A stretch of 64,000 nucleotides of DNA from Marinibacterium anthonyi. GTDB taxonomy: Bacteria; Pseudomonadota; Alphaproteobacteria; Rhodobacterales; Rhodobacteraceae. The translations under genes and the position numbers were made by a program. Shown here one piece after another: positions 34,966 through 44,700 of the stretch (position 1 is the stretch's first letter; each line of letters begins with the position of its first letter). The notes under the pieces were generated by a model that saw nothing but the letters and a program-made list of their open reading frames with translations, was not told where the DNA came from and ran no database searches. Location of the stretch: assembly GCA_003217735.2 (NCBI GenBank), contig CP031585.1, positions 4,389,501 through 4,453,500 on the forward strand, in the 5' to 3' direction.

Positions 34966-36750
34966 TTAATGGTTGTCGCGCGGCAGGGACTTGTGCGCGA
35001 TATCCTTGAAGTCGTCGGCGCCCCTGAGCGTCATGCCCTCGGAGAAGGGGCGGACCTTTTCGCGGAAGATTTCCTGCCAGGGCGACTGGCTTTCGGGGGT
35101 GAAGGGCCGGTCGGGCAGCGCCGCGCGGCGGTCCGCCAGCACCGCGTCGTCCACCAGCATGTCGGCGGAGAACCTGTTCAGGTCGATGCGCACCATGTCG
35201 CCGGTCTGGACCAGCGCCAGCCCGCCGCCCGCCGCCGCCTCGGGCGAGGCGTTCAGGATCGATGGCGACCCCGACGTGCCCGATTGCCGCCCGTCTCCCA
35301 TGCAGGGCAGTTCGGTGATGCCGCGCTTGATCAGGTAGGCCGGCGCACGCATGTTCACCACCTCGGCGCCGCCCGGATAGCCGATGGGCCCGGCGCCGCG
35401 CATGATCAGGATGCAGTTTTCGTCGATACCAAGGCTTTCGTCGTCGATGCGGGCATGGAAATCCTCGGGGCCATCAAAGACCACCGCGCGGGCGTTGAAG
35501 GCCATCGGATCGTCGGGGTTGGACAGGTAGCGCTTGCGGAAGTCCGGCCCGATGACCGAGGTCTTCATGATCGCGCTGTCGAACAGGTTGCCCTTGAGGT
35601 TCACGAAGCCGGCGCTGGGTTTCAGCGGATCGGCGACCTGCTTGATGACCTCGGTGTTTTCGCTGCGCCGGTTGGAACAATTCTGTTCCATCGTGCGCCC
35701 GTTGGCGGTGATCGCATCGGGGTTGGGCAGCAGATCGGCGGCCATCAGTTCGCCGATGACGGCCGGGACGCCGCCGGCATGCTGGTAATCCTCGCCCAGG
35801 TATTCGCCGGCCGGCTGCAGGTTGACCAGCAGGGGAATGTCGTGGCCCAGGGTCTGCCAGTCGTCGTTGTCCAACGGCACGCCAAGGTGGCGCGCGATGC
35901 CGTTCAGGTGGATCGGCGCGTTGGTCGACCCGCCAATGGCGGAATTCACGACGATGGCGTTTTCGAACGCCTTGCGGGTCATGATGTCGGTGGGCTTCAG
36001 ATCCTCGTGCACCATCTCGACGATGCGCTTGCCGGTGGCATAGGCCATCTGGCCGCGTTCGCGGTAGGGCGCGGGGATGGCCGCCGAACCGGGCAGCTGC
36101 ATGCCCAACGCCTCGGCCAGCGAATTCATCGTGGTGGCCGTGCCCATCGTGTTGCAATAGCCGACCGAGGGGGCGGACGAGGCCACCAGTTCCATGAAGC
36201 CGTCGTCGTCGATTTCGCCGGCGGCGTGCATCTCGCGCGCCTTCCAGACGATGGTGCCCGACCCGGTGCGCTGGCCGCGGAACCAGCCGTTCAGCATCGG
36301 GCCGACCGAAAACGCGATGGCCGGGATGTTGACCGTGGCGGCGGCCATCAGCAGTGCCGGCGTTGTCTTGTCGCAGCCGATGTTCAGCACGACCCCGTCG
36401 ATGGGATAGCCGAACAGGCTTTCGACCAGCGACAGGTAGGCCAGGTTGCGGTCCAGCGACGCGGTGGGCCGCTTGCCGGTTTCCTGGATCGGGTGGACGG
36501 GGAATTCCATCACCGTGCCGCCGGCGGATTCGATTCCGGCGCGAACCCGCTTGGACAGTTCCACGTGGTGGCGGTTGCAGGGGCTCAGGTCGGATCCGGT
36601 CTGGGCGATGCCGATGATCGGCTTGTCCGATTGCAGTTCCTCGCGCGTCAGCCCGTAATTCAGGTAGCGTTCCAGGTAAAGCGCGGTCATCTCGCGGTTG
36701 TCCGGGTTGTCGAACCAGAGACGCGAGCGGAGTTTTGTCTTGTTTGCCAT
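34966..36750 (-). CDS. IlvD/Edd-family sugar-acid dehydratase
   Basis: The 594-residue product is an iron-sulphur dehydratase of the type that converts aldonic acids such as L-arabinonate, D-xylonate or a 6-deoxy aldonate to 2-keto-3-deoxy acids. Cluster-ligand cysteines are seen in [14 protein letters not shown] and in [13 protein letters not shown], and the C-terminus has [18 protein letters not shown]. It differs from biosynthetic IlvD in its N-terminus ([20 protein letters not shown]), which is typical of the sugar-acid branch. Substrate identity is not readable from the sequence; the neighbours suggest a route via a diketo-deoxy acid. Confidence 0.88.
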   Translation of the reverse strand: MANKTKLRSRLWFDNPDNREMTALYLERYLNYGLTREELQSDKPIIGIAQTGSDLSPCNRHHVELSKRVRAGIESAGGTVMEFPVHPIQETGKRPTASLDRNLAYLSLVESLFGYPIDGVVLNIGCDKTTPALLMAAATVNIPAIAFSVGPMLNGWFRGQRTGSGTIVWKAREMHAAGEIDDDGFMELVASSAPSVGYCNTMGTATTMNSLAEALGMQLPGSAAIPAPYRERGQMAYATGKRIVEMVHEDLKPTDIMTRKAFENAIVVNSAIGGSTNAPIHLNGIARHLGVPLDNDDWQTLGHDIPLLVNLQPAGEYLGEDYQHAGGVPAVIGELMAADLLPNPDAITANGRTMEQNCSNRRSENTEVIKQVADPLKPSAGFVNLKGNLFDSAIMKTSVIGPDFRKRYLSNPDDPMAFNARAVVFDGPEDFHARIDDESLGIDENCILIMRGAGPIGYPGGAEVVNMRAPAYLIKRGITELPCMGDGRQSGTSGSPSILNASPEAAAGGGLALVQTGDMVRIDLNRFSADMLVDDAVLADRRAALPDRPFTPESQSPWQEIFREKVRPFSEGMTLRGADDFKDIAHKSLPRDNH

Positions 36751-36761
36751 GGGTTTAAACC

Positions 36762-37526
36762 TTAGTTCGACCAGCCGCCGTCGATGACGTGCGCCTGTCC
36801 TGTGGTGAAGGCGCTTTCGTCCGAGGCAAGGTAGACCGCGAGGGCCGCGATCTCTTCCGGTGTGCCTACCCTACCCATTGGCTGGCGGTCGATGAAGGCC
36901 TGTCTTGCGGCTTCGACATCCCCGGTTTCCGCGCCGGCGGCGTTGACGCGGTCGTGCCAGGACGGGCTTTCCACCGTGCCGGGGCAGATCGCGTTGCAGC
37001 GCACGCCCTTGCCGACGAAATCGGCGGCGACGGATTTGGTCAGCCCGATCACCGCGGCCTTGGTGGTGCCATAGATGAACCGGTTGGGCGCGCCGATGAT
37101 GGAGGACGCGGCGGACGAGACATTGACGATGGACCCGGTGCCCCGGTCCAGCATCCCCGGCAGTGCGGCGCGGATGGTGCGAAACATAGACTGCACGTTG
37201 AGGTCAAAGGCAAAGGCCCAGTCCGCGTCGGTGGCGTCCAGCACCGTGCCGTGATGGACGAAGCCCGCACAGTTGAACAACACGTCGGGTTCGGCGTGGT
37301 CCACGCCCACGGTGACGGAGGTGTCGTCGCGCACGTCCATGGCGAAGACGTCCAGCGTGCCGTCCATCGCCGCGCCGTCGGCTTTCAGCACATCGAGCGC
37401 GTCGATGTTGATGTCGGTGGCGAAGACATGGGCGCCTTCGCGGGCCATGGCCAGCGCCGTCGCCCGGCCGATCCCCTGCCCCGCCGCCGTCACCAATGCG
37501 CGTTTGCCTGTCAGTCGTCCGGTCAT
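36762..37526 (-). CDS. Short-chain dehydrogenase, likely 2-keto-3-deoxy sugar-acid dehydrogenase
   Basis: The 254-residue classical SDR has the cofactor motif [10 protein letters not shown] (about 11-20), the NCAG motif, and the catalytic serine with YGTTK (Tyr-x3-Lys), and ends in a family-typical HVIDGGWSN. The aspartate in ATDINI suggests NAD rather than NADP. Its relatives include type-2 3-hydroxybutyrate dehydrogenases and 2-keto-3-deoxy-L-fuconate dehydrogenases; the adjacent dehydratase and FAH hydrolase favour the latter. The ATG at 37524-37526 follows AAGGAA. Confidence 0.85.
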   Translation of the reverse strand: MTGRLTGKRALVTAAGQGIGRATALAMAREGAHVFATDINIDALDVLKADGAAMDGTLDVFAMDVRDDTSVTVGVDHAEPDVLFNCAGFVHHGTVLDATDADWAFAFDLNVQSMFRTIRAALPGMLDRGTGSIVNVSSAASSIIGAPNRFIYGTTKAAVIGLTKSVAADFVGKGVRCNAICPGTVESPSWHDRVNAAGAETGDVEAARQAFIDRQPMGRVGTPEEIAALAVYLASDESAFTTGQAHVIDGGWSN

Positions 37527-37560
37527 GATGCTGTTCCTTGTGTCATGTGCGCCCGCGGGC

Positions 37561-38199
37561 TCAGAGATTGCGCTTGAGATGGTCATGGATCGCGGCCCGG
37601 CAGGCTTCGACATCGCGGGCCAGGGCGGCGTTCAGAACGGCCTGGTGTTCGCCGATGATCGACTGGAAATAGTTCGACCCGAAATCGCGTTCGAGCCCGA
37701 CCATCTGCTGGCGGAACTGGGCGTAGATGTCGCCGTAGGTCTCGCGCAGGATCGGGCTGCCGCAGCTTGAGATCAGGGTTTCGTGGAATTCCAGTTCCGC
37801 ATCGGACCAGAGGCCCAGATAGGGGCCAAGGTCGTCGGCCCGCGCGATCTGCGATTCGATGTGGCTGAGCTTGTGATGGGCGGCGGCCAGCCGGGCTTCC
37901 CACCCGACCCCGCCGTTCAGCATGGACAGCCGCGCGCCTTCCTGTTCCAGCAGGATGCGGAACCGGGTCACGTCGTGGCGGCGGTCGGGGGTGGCGGGGC
38001 GAACGCGAAAGCCGCGCTGCATCTCGAATTCGACCAGCCCGACCTTGGACAGGCGCAACAGAACGTCGCGCACCGTGTTGGCCGAACAGCCGTAAAACCC
38101 CTGCAATTCCGACGGCTTGAGCTTTTCGCCCGGCCGCAGTTCGGCCGTCATCAGCTTGCGCTGGAGATCCGCGAAAATCTCTGGCGTTTCGACCCGCAT
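37561..38199 (-). CDS. GntR/FadR-family transcriptional regulator
   Basis: The 212-residue product has an N-terminal winged helix (SELQGFYGCSANTVRDVLLRL, about 29-49) and a C-terminal FCD effector domain with metal-ligand candidates (FHETLISSC and GEHQAVLNA histidines). Regulators of this type usually respond to sugar acids. It is divergent from the TRAP transporter genes and leads the minus-strand catabolic arm, so it probably controls both. The ATG at 38197-38199 has GGGAGAAGG upstream. Confidence 0.9.
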   Translation of the reverse strand: MRVETPEIFADLQRKLMTAELRPGEKLKPSELQGFYGCSANTVRDVLLRLSKVGLVEFEMQRGFRVRPATPDRRHDVTRFRILLEQEGARLSMLNGGVGWEARLAAAHHKLSHIESQIARADDLGPYLGLWSDAELEFHETLISSCGSPILRETYGDIYAQFRQQMVGLERDFGSNYFQSIIGEHQAVLNAALARDVEACRAAIHDHLKRNL

Positions 38200-38230
38200 G
38201 CACCTTCTCCCACCCGCGCCACGATACGGG

Positions 38231-38283
38231 GAAAATTTGCCAGTACAAGAAAATTTCAAAATTTTCCTTATTTTCAAATTTTG
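38231..38283. promoter_or_regulatory. AT-rich operator candidate for the GntR regulator
   Basis: In a strongly AT-rich stretch between the GntR and dctP genes, GAAAATTT (38249-38256) and AAATTTTC (38259-38266) form a dyad around two bases. A further GAAAATTT half-site lies at 38231-38238 and a TTTTCAAATTTTG stretch at 38271-38283. The position suits control of both divergent promoters. Confidence 0.6.
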
Positions 38284-38385
38284 ATTGGCAGGCTGGGACG
38301 GCGTTGTTACGCTGCCTCTCACCTTTCCCGGAAACCGACGCCAAGAAGTCGGAGCGGCGAAAGGACGTTGATTGGGAGGAGACCT

Positions 38386-39411
38386 ATGAAACTTGCGACT
38401 TATGTCGCCGGCGCGTTCGGTGCGGCGGCCCTGCTGGCTGGCTCTACGGCGCTGGCACAGACGACCACCCTGCGGATCCAGACCCATTATGCGCCCGAAA
38501 CGGTGTCGGGCAAGCTGGCCGGAGAATTCGTGGACAACGTGCAGACCATGTCGAACGGCAGCATCCAGATCGAGATGTTCTATTCGTCCTCGGTGGTCAA
38601 ATCGGTAGAGGCCTTCGACGCGGCGGCCACCGGCATCCTGGATTGCGACATGACCGGGGGCGGCTATCAGACCGGCAAGAACCCGGCGTTCCAGTTCGTG
38701 GGCGATATCATGGGCGGCTATGCGACGCCCTATCAGCAGCTGAGCTGGCTGTATTACGGCGGCGGCCTGGACGCCGCGCAGAAGCTTTACAACAAGTACG
38801 ACATGGAGCTGATCGGCTGGTGGGTCTACGGGCAGGAATCGCTTGCCTCGACCAAGCCGATTTCGGGGCCCGACGATTTGAAGGACTGGAAGTTCCGGTC
38901 GCCCCCGGGGATGGAAACCAAGATCTTCGAAAAGCTGGGCGCCAAGCCCATCGTGATGGATTTCACCGAGATCTTCACCGCGCTTGAAACCGGGATCATC
39001 GACGGGGCGGATGCCAGCGGGATCGCCAACAACATGGGGATGGGCCTGTACGACATCGCCAAGAACGCGAACTACCCCGGTTTCCATTCGATGCCCTCCG
39101 ATCACCTGGCCTGCAACAAGGCGGTGTTCGACGCGATGCCGGACTACCAGCAGCGCATCCTGAAGGTGTCGATGCAGGCGCTGGCGCTGCAGACCGCGCT
39201 GAGCTTCGAGAAGGCCAATGCCGAGGCCGCCGCGCAGCTGCGCGAACAGGGCGTGACGATCTACGCCTGGTCGGATGACGACCTGCAGGCGTTCCGCGAC
39301 GCGGCACAGGCCACATGGCCCGAATTCGCCACCACGCCCGAAGCCAAGGACCTGGTCGACAGCCACATGGCCTATCTGCGCCAGCTGGGCCTGGTGAACG
39401 AGACCAACTGA
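38386..39411 (+). CDS. dctP: TRAP transporter substrate-binding protein
   Basis: The 341-residue product is a periplasmic DctP-type solute receptor. A signal peptide (about 1-24, cleaved after STALA) precedes the mature start QTTTLRIQTHYAPETVSGKL. The region around KDWKFRSPPGMETKIFEKLG contains the arginine that usually binds the substrate carboxylate. GGGAGGAG precedes the ATG. It is the first gene of the plus-strand sugar-acid operon, and a hairpin separates it from dctQ. The ligand is likely a sugar acid, judged by neighbours. Confidence 0.93.
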   Translation: MKLATYVAGAFGAAALLAGSTALAQTTTLRIQTHYAPETVSGKLAGEFVDNVQTMSNGSIQIEMFYSSSVVKSVEAFDAAATGILDCDMTGGGYQTGKNPAFQFVGDIMGGYATPYQQLSWLYYGGGLDAAQKLYNKYDMELIGWWVYGQESLASTKPISGPDDLKDWKFRSPPGMETKIFEKLGAKPIVMDFTEIFTALETGIIDGADASGIANNMGMGLYDIAKNANYPGFHSMPSDHLACNKAVFDAMPDYQQRILKVSMQALALQTALSFEKANAEAAAQLREQGVTIYAWSDDDLQAFRDAAQATWPEFATTPEAKDLVDSHMAYLRQLGLVNETN

Positions 39412-39429
39412 CGAACCGGCATGCGACAG

Positions 39430-39460
39430 GGGCGTGCCCGGTCCGGGCACGCCCTTTTTT
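39430..39460 (+). terminator. Strong hairpin plus T-run between dctP and dctQ
   Basis: GGGCGTGCCCGG (39430-39441) pairs with CCGGGCACGCCC (39443-39454) and is followed by six T. It has the form of an intrinsic terminator inside the TRAP operon and would let the receptor gene be expressed well above the membrane subunits. Confidence 0.9.
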
Positions 39461-39525
39461 GTCCCGAGGGAAGACAGAAAAACCACCCGGGGACGCCATG
39501 GGAAGACCATTGGGGGGAGGGGACA

Positions 39526-40428
39526 ATGCAAGAGAAAACCGCAGGACCTGTCGAGTGGCTGGTGCCGCTGGGGTTCATCGCCTGCGCGGGCTGGGTCATC
39601 TGGCACCTGCCCGCCTTCACGCTGACCTTCTTGCCGCCGGCCGACCAGTCCACCGCCGACAACCTGGCCGCCATCCATGCCCGCAACGACGTGACGCCCA
39701 ACCTGGCGGGGCTGTTCGGGGGCAGCGCCGATATCGTCGACTGGGCGGCGATGGTGGGGCTTGTGGTGTTCTTCGTGCTGGGCGTTATGACGGTGCACCG
39801 GGCGCCGATGGAATATGAGGGCGGATTCAAGTGGGACCGCGTTTCCGTGTTCATCGGTCGGGTGACGATGATGCTGATCGTCGTGCTGACGTCGGTCATG
39901 ATCTACGAGGTCGTGCTGCGCTATGTCTTCGAGGCGCCGACGCTGTGGGCGAACGAATTGTCGCTGTGGCTGGCGGGCTTCGTGTTCCTGTGCGCCGGGC
40001 TCTACGCGATGCAGCAGCGCAGCCATATCCGGATCTTCCTGCTGTATGACATGCTGCCCCGCTGGACACAGCGGACCTGCGACGTGATCACCACCATCCT
40101 GATCGTCCTCTTCGCCTTCGCGCTGATCTACGGCGGCTATGGCGAGGCGCTGTCGAAACTGCACCGGTGGGAAACCTTCGGCACCGCCTTCGATCCGCCG
40201 ATCCCGGCGACGCTGAAACCCATGGTCCTGCTGATCGTGGGGCTGGTGGCCGTGCAGGCCGTGGTCAACCTGATCGCCGACTGGAATGTCGAACCGATCA
40301 TCCATACCGCCGCCGACGACATCGACGCCGACGAACTGGAACGCCTGCGCGCCGCCGTGGGCGCCGAGGGCACCGGAGAGATGGACGTCACCCGAGGGTC
40401 CATTCAAGGTAAAGGGAGGGCGCGCTGA
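39526..40428 (+). CDS. dctQ: TRAP transporter small membrane subunit (long form)
   Basis: The 300-residue product is a DctQ-type subunit that bridges receptor and permease. It is longer than the usual 160-230 residues because of an N-terminal part with two extra hydrophobic segments (about 11-31 and 72-90). The DctQ core begins near residue 105 with VFIGRVTMMLIVVLTSVMIYEVVLRY and WANELSLWLAGFVFLCAG. A long hydrophilic tail ends the protein. The ATG at 39526 has a GGGGGGAGG ribosome site. Confidence 0.88.
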   Translation: MQEKTAGPVEWLVPLGFIACAGWVIWHLPAFTLTFLPPADQSTADNLAAIHARNDVTPNLAGLFGGSADIVDWAAMVGLVVFFVLGVMTVHRAPMEYEGGFKWDRVSVFIGRVTMMLIVVLTSVMIYEVVLRYVFEAPTLWANELSLWLAGFVFLCAGLYAMQQRSHIRIFLLYDMLPRWTQRTCDVITTILIVLFAFALIYGGYGEALSKLHRWETFGTAFDPPIPATLKPMVLLIVGLVAVQAVVNLIADWNVEPIIHTAADDIDADELERLRAAVGAEGTGEMDVTRGSIQGKGRAR

Positions 40429-42065
40429 TGGATATCGGAACGATCTCCATGGTCCTGTTGATCGGACTGGTGCTGTTGCTGGCCATCGGCATGCCGCTGG
40501 GCCTGGCGTCCGCCTTCCTTGCCGTGCTTGTGCTGGTGATGAAGTTCGAACCCCAGTTGCTGACCGCGCCGTGGACATTCGGCGAAGGCATCCTGACCGG
40601 CCGCCCCGGATCGGGGCCGCTGAACATCCTGGCGCAGAAGATATACGGGCTGTTGACGGATTACGTCCTCATATCCATTCCGCTGTTCATCTTCATGGCG
40701 GCCCTGCTGGAACGGTCGGGGATCGCCAAGGACATGTATGCCTCGCTGAACGTCTGGCTCAGCCGGACGCGGGGCGGCATCGCCATCGTGACATCCCTGA
40801 TGGCCGTCATCATGGCCGCCATGTCGGGCATCATCGGCGGCGAAGTCGTGCTGCTGGGCCTGATCGCCCTGCCCCAGATGCTGCGGCTGGGCTATGACCA
40901 GAACCTGGCGATCGGGACGATCTGTGCCTCGGGCAGCCTGGGCACGATGATCCCGCCGTCCATCGTGCTGATCATCTTCGGCCTGATCACCGAAACATCC
41001 ATCAAGGCGCTGTTCACCGCCGCCTTCCTGCCCGGCTTCATGCTGGCCAGCTTCATCGTCATCTACATCATCGTGCGCACCCAGCTGAACCCGTCCCTGG
41101 CCCCGCTGCCGGAACCGCGCCCCGGCGAACCCGTGGGCCTGGCCAAGCTGGCGCTGTTCGGGGCCTTCCTGAATGTCCTGCTGGCGGGTTTTTCGACGAT
41201 CCTGTTCCTGCGGGCCGGGTTCTTCACCCTCACCGGGCAGAACATGATCGGCGCGGGCGAAGACCCGATCGCCTGGGGCATGCCCGGCGACGTGCCCCTT
41301 TTCGGTGGCATCGTGGTGGCAAGCCTGTTGCTGGCCTTCTTCGCCTTTGGCCGCGACCGCACGCGGACCGGCTGGGACATGGGCAAGGGGCTGGTCGCGC
41401 CCATCGTCGTGATCGGCGTTGTCCTGGGGTCGATCTATGGCGGCATTACCGGCATCACCGAGGCCGCCGGCATGGGGGCCGTCGCGGTCCTGGTGCTGTC
41501 GATATTTCGGGGCGAGGCGTCGTTCGACCTGGTCTGGGACAGCCTGATGCGCACGCTGAAATCCACCGGCACGATTATCTGGGTCACCATCGGCGCCGCC
41601 GCCCTGGCGGGCGCCTATACCATCGCCGGAGGGCCGACATACGTGGCCAACCTGATCATCGGGGCGGATCTGCCGACCATGGGGATCCTGCTGGTGATGA
41701 TGCTGATCCTGCTGTTCATGGGCGCGTTCATGGACTGGGTCGGCATCGTGCTGCTGATCATCCCGGTGTTCCTGCCCATCGTGCAGCGCCTGCCGATCGA
41801 GGAAATCGGGCTTTTCGGCACGCTGCAACCAAAGTACCTTGCGGTGTGGTTCGGGGTGCTGTTCTGCATGAACATGCAGGTCAGCTTTCTGTCGCCACCC
41901 TTCGGGCCGGCCGCCTTCTACCTGAAATCCGTCGCCCCGCCGCACATCGCGCTGACCGATATCTTCAAGGGCTTCCTGCCCTTCATCGGTATCCAGCTGC
42001 TGGCGCTGTCGGTGCTCTTGATCTGGCCGCCGATCATCGAAATCCTGCTGGAGTGGGGCCAATGA
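40428..42065 (+). CDS. dctM: TRAP transporter large permease
   Basis: The 545-residue DctM subunit has about 13 hydrophobic segments and carries out sodium-coupled uptake. Family segments include ISIPLFIFMAALLERSGIA, the GTMIPPSIVLIIFG helix-break motif and ITEAAGMGAVAVLVL. A central insertion around residues 220-300 makes it longer than the 430-residue standard form, a feature of one TRAP subgroup. The ATG shares one base with the dctQ stop. Confidence 0.93.
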   Translation: MDIGTISMVLLIGLVLLLAIGMPLGLASAFLAVLVLVMKFEPQLLTAPWTFGEGILTGRPGSGPLNILAQKIYGLLTDYVLISIPLFIFMAALLERSGIAKDMYASLNVWLSRTRGGIAIVTSLMAVIMAAMSGIIGGEVVLLGLIALPQMLRLGYDQNLAIGTICASGSLGTMIPPSIVLIIFGLITETSIKALFTAAFLPGFMLASFIVIYIIVRTQLNPSLAPLPEPRPGEPVGLAKLALFGAFLNVLLAGFSTILFLRAGFFTLTGQNMIGAGEDPIAWGMPGDVPLFGGIVVASLLLAFFAFGRDRTRTGWDMGKGLVAPIVVIGVVLGSIYGGITGITEAAGMGAVAVLVLSIFRGEASFDLVWDSLMRTLKSTGTIIWVTIGAAALAGAYTIAGGPTYVANLIIGADLPTMGILLVMMLILLFMGAFMDWVGIVLLIIPVFLPIVQRLPIEEIGLFGTLQPKYLAVWFGVLFCMNMQVSFLSPPFGPAAFYLKSVAPPHIALTDIFKGFLPFIGIQLLALSVLLIWPPIIEILLEWGQ

Positions 42066-42128
42066 CGCTCCCTCCCCTCTCAGCCTTTCCGGCGCATGAT
42101 GCGCCGTGTCCATGCCAAGGAAGTCCCC

Positions 42129-43634
42129 ATGCGCGCTCATGTCCGTCTCGACCCGGCCGACAATGTCGTTACCGCCACAAGATCCCTCGAAGTCGGTTCA
42201 GACCTTGATGGCGTGATCACCCGCGCGCTGATCCCGTCGGGCCACAAGGTGGCGGTTGCCGATATCGCCAGGGGCGCACCGGTGCGCAAATACGCCCAGC
42301 TGATCGGCTACGCATCCGAAGACATCGCGGCGGGCGACCACGTCCACACCCACAACGTCGAATTCCGCAACACGGACGTGGCTTACGAATTCGGCACCGA
42401 CCTGCGGCCCGTCGAACCGGCGGCCACGCAGGACACGTTCATGGGCTACCGGCGCGAAAACGGCGCTGTAGGCACGCGCAACTACATCGCCGTGGTGACG
42501 TCGGTGAATTGTTCCGCCACGGCCGCGCGGCGCATCGCGGATGCCTTCGGACCGGATGAACTGGCGGACTACCCCAATGTCGATGGCGTGGTGGCCTTTG
42601 TCCACGGCACCGGCTGCGGCATGGGTGGCGATGGCGAAGGGTTCGAGGCGCTGCAGCGCGTCATGTGGGGCTATGCGAAACATCCCAACCATGGCGGGGT
42701 GATCATGGTGGGCCTGGGCTGCGAGATGAACCAGATCGACTGGCTGCTGGAAGCCTACGGGCTGAAGCAGGGGCCGCTGTTTCAGACGATGAACATCCAG
42801 GGGGTCGCGGGGCTGCGCAAGACCATCGAGATGGGCATCGAGAAGGTCCGCGCCATGCTGCCCATCGTCAACGAGGCCCGGCGCGCACCCTGCCCGGCCT
42901 CGTCGCTGAAGGTGGCGTTGCAATGCGGCGGGTCGGACGCCTGGTCGGGGATCACGGCGAACCCGGCCCTGGGCTATGCCTGCGACCTGCTGGCGGCGCA
43001 GGGCGGCACCGGCGTTCTGGCCGAAACGCCCGAGATCTACGGCGCCGAACACCTGCTGACGCGGCGCGCCGCCGACCGGGCGACGGGCGACAAGCTGGTC
43101 GGCCTGATCCGCTGGTGGGAGGATTATACCGCCCGCAACAAGGGTTCGATGGACAACAACCCCTCGCCCGGCAACAAGAAGGGCGGTCTGACGACGATCC
43201 TGGAAAAATCGCTGGGCGCGGCGGCCAAGGGCGGCACCTCGCCCCTGACGGGCGTCTACAGGTATGCCGAACCGGTGACGGCGGCGGGCTTCACCTTCAT
43301 GGACAGTCCCGGCTACGATCCGGCCTCGGTCACGGGGCAGATCGCGGGGGGCTGCAACCTGGTGTGCTTTACCACCGGGCGCGGATCGGCCTTCGGATCG
43401 AAACCGGCGCCGACGATCAAGGTGGCGACCAATTCCGAGATGTTCGGGCGCATGATCGAGGACATGGACGTCAACGCCGGCGACATCCTGACCGATGGCG
43501 TCACGGTCGAGGAAAAGGGCCGCGAGATCTATCGGATGTTCCTGCGCGTGGCCTCGGGCGAGATGTCCAAGTCCGAAGCCCAGGGCCTTGGCGATTACGA
43601 ATTCGTCCCCTGGCAGATCGGAGCGGTGATGTGA
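42129..43634 (+). CDS. uxaA: UxaA-family altronate/galactarate-type dehydratase
   Basis: The 501-residue product combines an N-terminal SAF domain (about 1-95) with the large dehydratase domain that begins MGYRRENGAVGTRNYIAVV. NCSATAARR and GTGCGMGGDGEGFEAL provide conserved residues and cysteines. The family dehydrates altronate, galactarate or related hydroxy acids with an iron centre. The ATG at 42129 follows AAGGAAG; in-frame ATGs at 42096-42099 are less likely. The true substrate may be another sugar acid imported by the adjoining TRAP system. Confidence 0.87.
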   Translation: MRAHVRLDPADNVVTATRSLEVGSDLDGVITRALIPSGHKVAVADIARGAPVRKYAQLIGYASEDIAAGDHVHTHNVEFRNTDVAYEFGTDLRPVEPAATQDTFMGYRRENGAVGTRNYIAVVTSVNCSATAARRIADAFGPDELADYPNVDGVVAFVHGTGCGMGGDGEGFEALQRVMWGYAKHPNHGGVIMVGLGCEMNQIDWLLEAYGLKQGPLFQTMNIQGVAGLRKTIEMGIEKVRAMLPIVNEARRAPCPASSLKVALQCGGSDAWSGITANPALGYACDLLAAQGGTGVLAETPEIYGAEHLLTRRAADRATGDKLVGLIRWWEDYTARNKGSMDNNPSPGNKKGGLTTILEKSLGAAAKGGTSPLTGVYRYAEPVTAAGFTFMDSPGYDPASVTGQIAGGCNLVCFTTGRGSAFGSKPAPTIKVATNSEMFGRMIEDMDVNAGDILTDGVTVEEKGREIYRMFLRVASGEMSKSEAQGLGDYEFVPWQIGAVM

Positions 43635-43701
43635 TCAGGCAGATCAGCGAGACGGGAAACTGCGAGACGGGCCAGCAAGGGCCCGGCGAGCGGGGCCGGC
43701 C

Positions 43702-44700
43702 ATGACGCGTTTGCTGATGGCCGGCACCGGCATGATCGGCCAGCGCCACATGGCCCATATCATCAACCACCCCGCCCTGACGCTGGCCGGGGTCATCGAC
43801 CCGATGCCCGACCGCCGCCCCGACGGCATCCCCGGCTTCACCGATATCGCGGATGTCGATGTCGCCGCGGACGGCATCGTCATCGCCACCCCCACGCCGA
43901 CCCACGCGCCGCTGACGCTGGCCGCCCTGAAACGCGGCTGGCACGTGCTGGTGGAAAAGCCCGTTGCCGAAGACCTCCCTTCCGCGCAGGCCATGATCGA
44001 CGCCGCCGCGCAGGCCAACCGGCAGATCCTCGTCGGCCATCACCGCCGTCATCACCCCCGGGTTGCCAAGCTGAAAGAGATCATCGCGGGCGGCGCCCTT
44101 GGCCGCCCGGTCACCGCCGCCCTGCTCTGGACCATGCGCAAACCGGATGCCTATTTCGACGTGCCCTGGCGCGCGGGCATGGACGGTGCGCCGGTGAAGC
44201 AGAACCTGATCCATGACGTCGACACGCTGCGCTGGCTGTTCGGAGAGGTCGTCCACGTCTCGGGCTTCGGATCGAACGCCATCCGGGGCGCGGCGCGCAC
44301 CGAAAGCGGCGGCGCGGTGCTGGGGTTTGCCACCGGCATGACCGCCACCATCGCCTTCGCCGATACCACGCCAACCCCCTGGGGCTTCGAGGCCGGCACC
44401 GGCGAAAGCCCCGCCATCCCGAAAACCGGCCAGGATTTCCTGCGCATCGCCTGCACCCGTGGCGCCGTCGAATTCCCGTCGCTGCGCACCTGGTCCGGCG
44501 CGCAGACATGGAACGACCTGCCCCGCCCCACCGAAACCCCGGTCGAAGACGCCGCTCCCCTGATCCGCCAGCTGGACCATTTCGCCGACGTGATCGCCGG
44601 CCGCGCCAGCCCGCTTGTCAGCGCGGACGAGGCGATGAAGACCCTCGACGTCACCCTTCAGATCGAAGCCGCCACGCGGCCGAAAGGAGACCCCGAATGA
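43702..44700 (+). CDS. Gfo/Idh/MocA-family oxidoreductase (first of three)
   Basis: The 332-residue product has an N-terminal Rossmann fold (RLLMAGTGMIGQRHMAHI) and the EKPVAEDL motif whose lysine is catalytic in the family, followed by an alpha/beta dimerisation domain with HDVDTLRWLFGE. Such enzymes oxidise or reduce sugars, inositols or their derivatives with NAD(P). It lies 67 bp after uxaA and overlaps the next gene by 4 bp. The substrate is unknown. Confidence 0.88.
   Translation: MTRLLMAGTGMIGQRHMAHIINHPALTLAGVIDPMPDRRPDGIPGFTDIADVDVAADGIVIATPTPTHAPLTLAALKRGWHVLVEKPVAEDLPSAQAMIDAAAQANRQILVGHHRRHHPRVAKLKEIIAGGALGRPVTAALLWTMRKPDAYFDVPWRAGMDGAPVKQNLIHDVDTLRWLFGEVVHVSGFGSNAIRGAARTESGGAVLGFATGMTATIAFADTTPTPWGFEAGTGESPAIPKTGQDFLRIACTRGAVEFPSLRTWSGAQTWNDLPRPTETPVEDAAPLIRQLDHFADVIAGRASPLVSADEAMKTLDVTLQIEAATRPKGDPE

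Noticed and set aside
37561-40578. Reading of the GntR frame as a 1,005-codon protein
   Set aside because: Only the last 212 codons look like a protein family; the upstream part is antisense to the TRAP genes, and a good start with a ribosome site exists at 38199.
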